Shown here: positions 38,401 to 48,365 of the stretch, one piece after another
How the letters are laid out: every line of letters starts with the position of its first letter
Position numbering within the stretch: the stretch's first letter is position 1
NCBI GenBank assembly: GCA_030770425.1
Contig: JASJFT010000050.1
Coordinates: 62,001 to 126,000 of the forward strand
Source of the DNA: Darksidea phi
Lineage: Eukaryota > Ascomycota > Dothideomycetes > Pleosporales > Lentitheciaceae
Length of the DNA: 64,000 bases
Direction of reading: 5' to 3'
Notes under the pieces: model-generated
The model's input: only the letters and a program-made list of their open reading frames with translations
Told to the model about the DNA's origin: nothing
The model's database searches: none
Made by a program: the position numbers and the translations under genes

Positions 38401-41400
38401 GAGGACACCCAAGTCTCTACGCGGATGGAAGGAGTCCAAGAGTCCAGCATCATTCCTGATCCTACATTCACGGAGCAAGTTCAACCCCAAGTTGAGGAGG
38501 AATGGGCTCCTCCTATAAAGAAGGGCAAGAAAGAAAAGAGGAAGTCAAAGGCTGACGTTGCGTTCGAAGAGCCCATAGAGGTCGACAATCAACCCTCAGG
38601 GCTGATTGTGAAGCCTATGATGGAGCAGCCTTCTGAGTCAATTCCCAATACAGATGGCCGTGAGCCTGATTCAAGCAAATTCATCGATGTTGCCGCGCCC
38701 GCTATCTCAACGACGACCCCTGAAGCTACAGAGCCATTTGTGTCAGCCAAGTCCAGCAAAAAGAAGGGCAAGAAGCACAAACTTGCAGCCATGTTTGAAG
38801 CAAACACGCCAGAGGAAGCTGCCTCGCCTCAGATCGGACCATCTATGAAAGAGGAGATCATTGCCAAGGACGCTTCGGATATCGCCGAAACGAAGGAAGA
38901 CGTCCCGCCGACTCTTCTTGAGACCGAGCCCCGCGCGAAGTCGCCGGAGCAAAACATCAACTTTGCCGCTACGGTCGCTGTAGGCCTCAAAGAATCCGGC
39001 TTCGATACTGAGCTGGTACTCAATGATCCGACGTTTCACCGATCTACTTCCCCAAAGGGTGTCTGCGATGTTTCTCCGGAAGATGATATAGCTGCTGCTA
39101 AGGAAGTGGCCTCCAAGTCCAGATACGGTTCCATGGGTCGCTCTCCATCTCCAACTTCGCGTACAACTGAAACCGAAGACAAAGTGGAGCCCCAGCTGCC
39201 TGATCCGGTCATAGCCACCGCCATCCAGGGTGCACCGACTTTCAACCCACTGGACGTTCTTAGCGACCCCACGTTTTCGCAACGCAAGTCCCCTCCTGGT
39301 GTTCTCGAAGAAGCTGACCCAGATGAGCTTTGGTCATCGTCAAAGAAGGGCAAGAAGGTCAAAGGGAAGAAGAAGCGCGCCTCCATCCCAGATACGCCGG
39401 TAGAAAGTGAAGAGCGCACAGTAGACCTATCCGACTTCAACGCAACAGCGTTAGACAAGAGCATCCTCGAGCCAACTATGTCTGTAGACTCGCAAGAAGT
39501 TGTACAAAGGACGGATCCGATCACCCCAGAACAACCCGTCATGCTAGTCGAGCCCTCTCTGGCCACGCCTACTGAAGAAGAGCCGGAAGACTTACGGGCT
39601 GCTACGTCCACGAAGAAGAGCAAGAAGGCGAAAAAGGATAAGAAGCGAGCTTTCCTAGCGCAAGACACCTTTGATGTTCCGGTCGTTGAGGCTCCAGAGA
39701 TTGAGGCTCCCTTGGCTGTGCCTCTCGCTGTTGAGACTCCGGCTAAGCCGGCATCTGGGGAAGTAGAGCTTGGCAAGCCTTCTGCTTTTGCACCGGAGAT
39801 GGCGCCGGTCCTCAGGGACCGGCACGTGGAGGAGTCTGATGAGCACCGTTCTAAGTACGCAGTTATACAGCGCGATCAGCCTCGATCCGAAACTCTACCA
39901 GCAATCGATGATGTTTGGGATGAACAGCCCAAGAGGAAGGGAAAGAAGACTAAAGGAAAGCTAAAACGCTCCAGCACCACAGAGCAGACATTAGACTCAT
40001 CGACGCCTTCAGGTACAATAACTCCGTTTGAGGAGGATCTTGAGCTGCAAAGGGACGCCGAGAAAGATGTGGTTATGCCGGAAAAAGCGGTAGAGGACTG
40101 GGCATCATCAAAAAAGAAGGGGAAGAAGGACAAGAAAGAGAAGGCTGGAGAAGTGGTGATTGCCGCAGCAGGTGCTGCCATGCTTGGTGCGATGGCGCTC
40201 GAAAAGGGGAAAGACAAGAAAGAACTGGAAGAGGAGGGCGTGACCGTGTTCCCCCGCACATTTGAACAACAACCAAGGTCTTCGGCCGATGCTGGAATCG
40301 ATGAATATCCCTTCCCTATAATACCGACGCGGAGCGAGGACAAGCTTCCGGGCTCGAATAATACCGCAACAGCAGATGTGGAGGTTGTTGATGGGTGGGC
40401 TTCACCATCGAAGAAGAAGGGAAGGAAGAACAAGAAAGACCGAGGAAGTATAGAATTGTTTGATTCCAAGGAGCAGGGGGTTCAGGATAAGATGCAAGAC
40501 AGGTCGTTGGAGACTATGGGTATTGGAAGAATATTGCCGAGTGACGATCAGCAGCCGATGGACGTGGTCAATGACAAAGCCTTCCACGTGTCACAAGCGG
40601 CTGTGTCTGAGCCGCACGCAGACGTATACGAGCTGTCGCTCAAGCGGGAAGACCCATCAGACGCAATTCGCGGCCTAAGAGAATCGCCTACGAACAAGGG
40701 CTCTGCCTTGGTACCTGATCATGAAGGCCATAAGCGACGAGAGCATCCCGTGTCACCTGAAGCACAGCCAGAAGAGAAGCGTGTGCATCTTTCTGAGCCA
40801 TTGTCAGATGTGCCGTATCACCCGATCGAAACGACGACTAACGCAACGTTCTCGCCTGCAGAAAACCGCGAAGCAGCTCACAATAGCGCCCAACCAACCA
40901 CTGAGAGGTCTTATCTAGACATAACTGCAGCATCAACCGCCCAGGGACATTCTCCCGTCATCGAACCGACGTGGTCCTTTGGTGGAGTTCGCGACAGCGC
41001 TATACACGTGGCTGACTCCCCAGCTCCGCCAAGCGCCCCACAATTTCCGACTACGACGCAAACGCGCGACAGCGGCTACCACGACGCGGGATCCGGTCCT
41101 TTACTCCGGCAAGGTCCAAGCGAGGCTGTGGAAGAGTCTTATGGCAAGAAGAAGCGAGGCTCAAAGGAGCCAGTGACGCCTCGCCACTCTGCAGATCGAT
41201 CAATCACAGAGCACTACGATGAACTTGTTCGATCTCCGAGCCCGTCACTTCCGGATCTGTCTTCGTTTGGTGGAGTGTCATCTCCAAATGCGATTGACTC
41301 CTCTACCAAGGAGCGCACTTCCTATCTATTCAATTCATCACCATCTAGCCGTCAGTACGGGGAATCGCCTGTAGCCACTTCTAAATCCCGCTCACATGAC

Positions 41401-44042
41401 ATCGCTCCTATTGCAGCAGCTGCCATTGCAACAACTGCGGTTGGAACAGCTGCGACCGATCGTTCGAAGGTCCAGGAGGATGTTTTGCGACATGGCAAAC
41501 GGCACTCAGCGTCCCCCGAGAAATATGTTTCTCCCATGAAAGAAGCCAAGCAAAGGGACTCCCATCACTCAATCTTCGGAGATCCTAGCGAAAAGAAGCA
41601 CGAGAAGTCTGCTATGCTTTCTACGCCCACGGCGAAGCATATGCGGACTCCGACTAGCCAGCTTGATTCGATCAAAGAGAGCAGCCCAGATGAGGCTTTG
41701 TTGCACAAGAAAGGACGACCAATTTCCGATGTTGGTGCGCCTGACCGAGGCGTCAAGTCTGCCCGACGAAGCACAAGTTCAGCGTCGAAGCCGGTATCAG
41801 AACGCTTGCAGTCACCACCGCCAGTCACGCCAACTCCGGCCAGTCGCAAAGCTGTCGGTCCATCCATAGATCCATCGACGCCTTCCAAGGACTCCCCGTG
41901 GTATCAAGTGCACGAGAATGTAGACCGGAGCATGACTTTGAGTCCTGCGCGTCGACTCCCACACGATCAACGCTCTCCTCCAGTAGCAGATCCAACGAAA
42001 CAACGCATGGGCGAACAGCGATCGCCGAGTGTATTCAGCGATCGTTCAGTACGAATTCGAAGTCCAATTGACGACCGACCCCTCAGCGCAGCGAGCAACA
42101 GGTCCATTACTCCGTCGTTGCGCAGAATAGATAGAAGTAGGTCAGGTGACCTGAGAGCTGCTTCACATCTTGGCGAGGTCAGTGCGGACGCTAAGAGCGC
42201 GCAACCCAATCTTGCAAGCATCGCGCTCGCTGCCGGAGCAACCGCAGCCATCGCCGCGGGCATCGCGAGCTCATCAAAATACGACCCGGTCAAAGACAAA
42301 GGCAAGGGTCGCGCCGACATGCCCGATGTCTACGTAAGTTTTGCGCACTAACCCGACGTTGTTATAATGGTAACTAACAAACTTTGCAGGAGGCATGGGG
42401 CGAGGCACAAGGCTCGCCGATGTCACCGACACGGCCGCCCAGCGTGCGCAAGCGACAGAGCATGCAGATCATGGACCTGCAGACGCAGCTCGAACAGCTT
42501 GCCGCGCAGAATCGATCGCTAGAGGACGCCAAAGCCAAGGCCGAAGAGACTTTGCAAGCAGCAACTTACCAGCGCGAAGTCGACGCGCAAGTTGTGAACG
42601 AGGCCGTCGAAGCACGTGATCGCGAGATTCATCAGCGCGATATCGACATAGCGCAGCTCCGGGACACGCTGCAGAGGCTACAAGAAGAGATCGTCAAGCT
42701 CACGGAACTCAACAACACCCTCACGCAGGCCAACCAGAACCTCACTAACGACGCCAATCAGCGATATGCCCATCTTCAATCCGAAGGTCAAATAATCCAT
42801 GAACAATGGCAGCAATCGAGAAGAGAGCTCGAGGAGCTTCGAGCTCAGCACAACGAGTTGACGCGCGGCATGGAAGAGGCGGTGCGTGGAGAAATAGCAC
42901 TTGCACTAGATGACCGCAATGCCGAGATCAATCGTCTGAACGCCGAGCTGGCAAGCGCAAGAGCACAGATCACGACCTTGCAAAAGCAGATTCTAGCATC
43001 GAAGAAGCCTAACGAAAGCTTCCTCACGGTTCGCGATGAGGACTACTTCGACAGCGCATGCCAGCAACTCTGTCAACACGTGCAACAATGGGTGTTACGG
43101 TTCTCCAAGTTCTCCGATACCCGCGCCTGTCGTCTATCATCTGAAATTGCTGCTGATACGCGGCTGGATGCTGCGACGCGGCAGAAGATCGACACCCGCC
43201 TGGACAATGCCATCCTCGACGGCTCGGATGTGGACATGCTGCTCGCAGATCGCGTGAAGCGCAGAGATGTCTTCATGTCGGTAACCATGACAATGATTTG
43301 GGAGTATGTATTCACAAGATACCTGTTTGGTATGGACAGAGAACAGCGACAGAAACTCAAGTCGCTGGAGAAGACCTTGTCGGAAGTTGGTACGTACGCT
43401 TGTTCTCCTTCACACGTCCTTAGCTTATCTTTATCAGGTCCCACACGCGCTGTCGCCCAATGGAGAGCCATCACACTCACGCTTCTTTCCAAGCGCGAAC
43501 CTTTCATCCAGCAACGCGCTCAAGATACCGAAGCCGTCGTTCATGAAATCTACAGCACCCTTGCAACTCTCCTTTCCCCGCCATCGCACCTTCAACGTCA
43601 AATCCAAGAATCTCTCCGAAACGTAATGCGCCTTGCCGTAGAGCTCTCCATCGAGATGCGCACCCAGCGCGCTGAATATATCATGCTACCACCCCTACAA
43701 CCCGAGTACGATACCAACGGCGACCTCGTCGCCAAAGTGAACTTCAACGCCAGTCTCATGAATGAGCGCTCCGGCGAGACGACCTCAAACGACGAACTAG
43801 AAGCACGCAAAGCCATCGTCAAACTCGTGCTTTTCCCGCTCGTCGTGAAGAAAGGAGATGATTTCGGAGAGGGCGAGGACGAGATTGTGGTCTGCCCTGC
43901 GCAAGTGTTGGTTGCGCGCCCTAGTAATAAGAAGGTGGTCAGAGTAATGAGTGGGGCTATGAGCGTTAATAGCAAGAGAAGCTCGACGAGTCTTGCGCCT
44001 GAGAGCTCGGTTATGGATCTGAGCGGTAGTAATATGATTTAG
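17421..44042 (+). CDS. lah: Giant leashin-like / involucrin-repeat protein (Woronin-body tether)
   Basis: Exons 17421-24761, 24847-42333, 42390-43389 and 43438-44042 join in phase to about 8,810 residues. Leashin tethers Woronin bodies to the septum: known work places binding to the WSC complex at the N-terminus and cortex or septal-pore association at the C-terminus, joined by a long charged spring. In order: Ser/Arg-rich N-terminus; conserved-looking block DWWKNLEDVRKMEEYTEYIG followed by CRGCF (about residue 495-550); RS tracts; a charged coiled coil (about 1160-1353); Ala/Gly-rich helices; about 50 repeats combining DEWA-type and poly-Lys motifs; a duplicated DPTF motif (about 7165 and 7245); and, in the last exons, a long coiled coil then DEDYFDSACQQLCQHVQQWV. 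The internal GTG at 24916 and TTG at 42384 are not starts; splicing explains them. The leashin assignment rests on architecture and remembered involucrin-repeat annotations, without a search. Confidence 0.8.
24762..24846 (+). other. lah: Intron 1 of the leashin-like gene
   Basis: An 85-nt intron with donor GTATAA and acceptor TGATAG, phase 0 on both sides. The donor's own bases supply a TAA in frame (24765-24767), so an unspliced message would stop one residue past the exon. Using the alternative AG at about 24822 would break the frame. The second intron (42334-42389, 56 nt) has a canonical GTAAGT donor and a CTAAC branch sequence. Confidence 0.75.
26130..40445 (+). repeat. lah: Lysine-motif repeat region inside the leashin-like gene
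   Basis: About 50 copies of a degenerate module, with four more in exon 1 (22790-23300). Each has an acidic Trp motif (mostly DEWA or DDWA) followed by 15-20 mostly Lys/Gly residues such as SKKDKKKGKKGK, then about 60-90 variable Glu/Pro/Ser/Thr-rich residues. Average spacing is roughly 95 codons. Conservation is at the protein level: linkers differ freely and only the short Lys core is similar in DNA. Confidence 0.9.
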
Positions 44043-44619
44043 GACTTTTGCATAGCGATGGGATATGGATATGGGTTTGGATGGGCATTTGAAGTTTAGT
44101 GTTTAGGCTTGGGATACCTTACGACTCTCTTACTCACTATTTCTTTTGTATTATTTCTTGGTCTTTGGTTGGCTGTTCAGCGGATATCCACAAGCATTGT
44201 TTATATTTAGAAGATTCCAAAATTTTATTGGTATGTGCATAGGAATGTTTATCCAGCGCCTGGAACAGAGCGAAGTGTCCTTCAAAGCTCGAGTGACGAT
44301 ACCACCATTCACCCTACTTGAAATTGTCGAAAGTACTCCATAGTAAACATTGTAATTCAAGGTTGTAACTTATCTCCATATCGACATCTCATCTGGGCAA
44401 AGCCCAGTCTCACGTGTCGGGCCTCGGCTGTGGAACCCGCCCCGCATCTAACGGGTTGGCCGCAGGAGCGGTACAGCTAATTAGAAGTACAACAGCTAAT
44501 AAAGTGATCCTGCGGGCTCCTTCCACATTCTCACTTGCGCCAAAACATACCACTCCATCCCGAAAATCTTCTATACCAATTACAGTAGTCCATGTTTGGG
44601 ATTACATTGTGCAGCCAGT
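44043..44619 (+). other. Intergenic, leashin-like gene to SDR gene
   Basis: About 580 bp with the 3' flank of the giant gene and the promoter of the dehydrogenase. Short overlapping ORFs only; no RNA gene recognised. Confidence 0.5.
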
Positions 44620-45873
44620 ATGCCAATTCGAAGCGAATGGAAGCTTGCGCGGGAAGGTATGTCGAAGGAGAAGAGAGGTAACAGGAAAGCATCCGCTGAC
44701 TGACTCTAATAGGTGCAACCAACGACACCGTATCCCGACTCCTCAAATACACGGCCTTCAATCCGGCGATCACGCTCCCTCTCATTCTCCTCGCGCGCTA
44801 CACCTCACAAGGCGGCCAGCTCGCGTCCGAGCACGGCACTGCTTTCAGAAGCCTCAAGACGCTTGCTACTCTGGGCGTGCTGAATACTGTTAGTAGTTAT
44901 CTGAGCGAGAAGGTTGTTAATAACTGGACGAGCGATGCGTGGGATTGGTCCAAGGAGGTTGTGGTTGTGACAGGGGGGAGCGATGGGATTGGGAAGGTTG
45001 TTGTGGGGTTGCTTGCTGAGAGGGGGGTTAAGGTTGCAGTTTTGGATGTGCAGCCGCTCACTTATGAGGGTAAGTGTGATACGGTCACCTTTTCTATTCG
45101 TCATGCGGTTGAGACGCTAGATAAGTCTGAGAGGAGTTGTGCTAACGCCCGGTGTAATAGCCCCTCCATCTGTCCGCTACTTCCACTGTGATCTTGCCTC
45201 TCCCGCGTCCATTACCAGCGCCGCCTCCTCCATTCGCTCCGTCTTCGGCGCTCCCACAGTGCTAATCAACAACGCGGGCTGTGCGCGCGGCAAATCCATC
45301 CTTAACAGCACAGAATTCGATATTAGACTGACCTTCAACGTAAACACGCTTTCCCACTACTTTCTAGCCCAACAATTCCTGCCCTCGATGATCGAGCGCA
45401 ACCATGGTATGATCGTCACCGTCGCCTCGCTAGCCGGCTACCTGACCGCCCCCTCAATGGTCGACTACGCCTCTTCAAAAGCCGCCTCGATATCCTTCCA
45501 CGAAGGTCTTGCCGCTGAGCTAGCTACCATCTACCACGCTCCAAAGGTGCGGACGGTGTTGATGTGCCAGGGATATACACGGACACCGTTATTTGAAGGG
45601 TTTGCAGGCAAAGCACTGTATCCAGAGACGGTAGCGGAGGAGATTGTTAAAGCGGTGTTTGCGGGCAAGAGCGCGCATTTAACACTGCCGGAAACGGCAT
45701 GGGGGATTATACCAAAGGTTAGGGGGTGGCCATTGTGGATGCAGTATGGTGTGAGGAAGAGGCTTAGTGATTTGATGAGTGGGTGGAAGGGGAGGCAAGT
45801 TTTGCAACCTGGTGAGGCGGAGAAGGAGGAGAAGGATGTGGGGGAGAGTACGGTGTTGGTTGGTAAGGAATAG
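44620..45873 (+). CDS. Membrane-anchored short-chain dehydrogenase/reductase (RDH/DHRS type)
   Basis: NAD(P)-dependent oxidoreductase of the classical SDR superfamily; its layout resembles the retinol-dehydrogenase-like lipid SDRs (16C group). Exons 44620-44656, 44713-45069 and 45161-45873 give 368 residues. An N-terminal hydrophobic segment (FNPAITLPLILLARY, about 28-42) is probably a membrane anchor. The Rossmann nucleotide motif TGGSDGIG is at 99-106, NNAG at 168-171, and the catalytic triad is Ser221, Tyr234 and Lys238 (YASSK). Tyr and Lys have the normal four-residue spacing. The start codon was chosen because a 56-nt intron then joins it in frame with the anchor segment; no other in-frame ATG is near. 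The physiological substrate is unknown (sterol, fatty alcohol or retinoid-like). Confidence 0.9.
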
Positions 45874-46418
45874 GGAAAGAAGTATGTCCAGAAAGGAAGT
45901 GGATGAGTGGGTATGAACGAGCAATAGCCTGTGTGCTGGGTCTGTCTAAGGAGATATATTGATGTTTATTGCGAATACCAATCCCACACGTTTATGTTAT
46001 CGAACCGACATCGCATCAGTACCGAAGTTACTGTGTCTCAAAACCGACAGGATAAATACATTATTAGGAGGGTATCAACCCAGTAGAGGAACACAATATG
46101 TGTTTCTAACATCGAAGATCCTTTCAGCGGTCCCGACTTTGATGAAGTAAACAAACACATTATATTAATTCTAAGCGACGAAAGCATCCGGTCAACAAAA
46201 CATAGCCTAAGGGTATCGAGAAGGAGGCCAATAAGAAAGGTTAAACAAAGCAGCTCGTCGCGTTCCATTACAGTGCGTTCCCTCATCACAAATCGCAACA
46301 AATCCAAAAGCCGAGCCGCAGCAATTTGTCCATCGTAATCTGTACCTCGTCAGTACTGCTTTCGCATCACTTCATTTAACCGTAAACTCACCATTCATCA
46401 TTATCATCACCAGCGAAT
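45874..46418. other. Intergenic between convergent genes
   Basis: About 545 bp between the 3' ends of the SDR gene and the minus-strand unknown gene. AT-richer than the genes, with no ORF worth calling. It probably holds both polyadenylation regions. Confidence 0.5.
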
Positions 46419-46973
46419 TCACTCCTCAATACAGCCCAAATCATCCCGCCACTTAGCCTGCTGAAACATCTCACCATTCAAGTACGCCTCAAGCCGTTGA
46501 TCGTACGCCTTCTGCAAACAAGCCTCCGAATCCTTAGCCCGAAGGCTTCTCAAGCTTTCTTTCTTAGGGCTTGGTCTACGCCTCAGCCTTTGCTTCGGCA
46601 TGGCAAGCGGTCTCCATTCCGGTTCCCAGTACGCCAGATCTGGTGGTTGGTGAGAGTACGCCAACGCTCGTGGTCGCTTTGAAGGCGAGTTGGGTGTTGA
46701 TGTTGATGGCGAGGAAGTAATGCTGGGGTTGTATGACCGGAAGGATGCCGTAGGTGAGGATGGAGGTTCTGACTCTGACGGCGACGGGAGTTGAGAGACA
46801 TCGAGGACCGTAACATGGAGAACCCGCGGTGGAAAAGGCTTTCCTTTACTGAAGAGCGGTGCTGGGACGAGTGCTGCGGTGCTGTCTGAGTCCGGAAGCG
46901 GGTGAAGAAGCTCCAGTGGTGGATGGCGTCGAACTGGGAGCGGCGGCGTTGGGCTCGGTGTGAAAATATCCAT
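46419..46973 (-). CDS. Conserved-looking small protein of unknown function
   Basis: Single-exon minus-strand frame of 184 residues from the ATG at 46973 (MDIFTPSPTPPLPV). An in-frame upstream ATG at 47069 would add 32 residues, and I cannot decide between them. The N-terminal two thirds are Pro/Ser-rich and probably disordered. A compact basic C-terminal part contains YWEPEWRPLAMPKQRLRRR and then ACLQKAYDQRLEAYLNGEMF, which reads like a real conserved helix. No known domain is recognised. Proline bias and the Trp/Tyr cluster make it a better coding candidate than neighbouring ORFs. No function is proposed. Confidence 0.6.
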   Translation of the reverse strand: MDIFTPSPTPPLPVRRHPPLELLHPLPDSDSTAALVPAPLFSKGKPFPPRVLHVTVLDVSQLPSPSESEPPSSPTASFRSYNPSITSSPSTSTPNSPSKRPRALAYSHQPPDLAYWEPEWRPLAMPKQRLRRRPSPKKESLRSLRAKDSEACLQKAYDQRLEAYLNGEMFQQAKWRDDLGCIEE

Positions 46974-48365
46974 AACTACTATCGCTGCCGTAAACAATCC
47001 GTAGCTAGCGATCCCTCGCTTCAGACGTTTTGATAGTGTCGTGGGTCGAAGCACAAAAGGGTGCAACACCTACCCATCTGCGAACCCACCCGGCCTTAAA
47101 ATACGGAGGCGGGAAACCGGCCACCAACCACCCACACACTACCCGTAAAACATCGGTGAGAGGTCACGCTCGAAGCAAGCCTTTTCTCAGCGCGCCGCCA
47201 AGGTTTGCAGATTTTAGCTGCTTACTCGTGGGCTGGTCAGCGCAAGTGGTGTGAGGAATACGGAGGAGGCTGGGATGGTCAGGACGGCTAGGTGAACACT
47301 CAGATACTCCAATCATCGAACGAACGCAGTATGACGGGCCCGCTGAATCTGGCATAAGCCGCAGCCATATTTTCCCACGCGACGGGGTGTTCGCAGATGC
47401 CATGCGTTCGGGCTGCGCGATGTTACAGTTCATTGGAGCTGAAGGGTTGGTGATGGGAGCTAGTTGCTTAATGGACGCCAACCACCAAGAGTAGAAGCGC
47501 CACCAAATTGAATTGCATGGGGTCCTCTACACTGAAGAAATTCACCACATTGATAGTAGCATACCATAAATGTTAGAGGAAAATATCGCAAAAGCCCTCT
47601 GGTGCTGGGCATCATGGAGTGGCGCTCACATACAGCGTCAGCGCGTGCAAACTAGCTGCGCTCCATCGAAGCTGAAAATAAGTTCCGGCTGACCACTTAC
47701 CACGAGGTCGGCACTTCCGTCCACCTACATAGTTATTGTCTGCTATCAACTGGTGGAAGATGTGAGTTGGGCTTGGTATAGTTCATGAGGTCCATTTATG
47801 CTATACTGGTGGTGACCCGAGTTATCTATGGTGGTTCTTCTTATAACCTTACGGGAAGACATAGTCTCCAAGCACAAAGAGCCGGCATGCACCATTGAAT
47901 CTTATGTCATTGTGGGGTGGAGCAGCGCATAGGTGAAAGTTTTCACCTAAACTTCACTTCAAGACAAACGGTACCCTTGTTCTCAGAGCTACAGGTTCCC
48001 TGTACGAGAAAGCCATGACGAGAATACATCCAATGGTTGGTTGGCTCTATAGCTAGAGGGTGGTGGTGCTAACAGCTTCTATCTGTAGTGCGAGTCGACT
48101 ATACTAAGGTCTCCTAATGCAGCGGAGTACGATACGCATATGCACTCAGTTCCGGAACATGTTGTTCAATAATCTCTCCTAAGGTATCCATTATCCCGCT
48201 AGAAATAATACGATAAGCAATACCATGGCTCCGCTTTCCATGCTGGAGTTATCACTCGTTTCTTCTGAAGCCTAGCGAACCCGATAGAGTACACTAGTAC
48301 TTTTTTTTAAAAAGCACCATTTGAGTATTCTTTCCACCGCAATCCTATCCTGCTTATCCCACAAT
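46974..48365. other. Long intergenic region
   Basis: About 1.4 kb upstream of the unknown gene and downstream of the WW-domain gene. ORFs (for example minus 47164-47481) lack protein features. It contains an 18-bp perfect palindrome at 47931-47948. No tRNA promoter boxes were recognised. Confidence 0.45.
47931..47948. promoter_or_regulatory. Perfect inverted repeat, 8-bp arms
   Basis: AGGTGAAA, GT, TTTCACCT: two perfect 8-bp arms around a 2-bp centre in an otherwise featureless intergenic stretch. It could be a dimeric transcription-factor site or chance. Confidence 0.3.

Noticed and set aside
24916..42351. A free-standing 5,811-codon gene starting at 24916
   Set aside because: The first codon is GTG and the frame is open upstream to the intron acceptor at 24846, in phase with the preceding exon. 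It is exon 2 of the giant gene, and its apparent stop lies in the next intron.
42384..44042. A separate 552-codon coiled-coil gene
   Set aside because: It opens with TTG inside an intron acceptor (TTTGCAG) and is in phase with exon 2 after removal of a canonical 56-nt intron.
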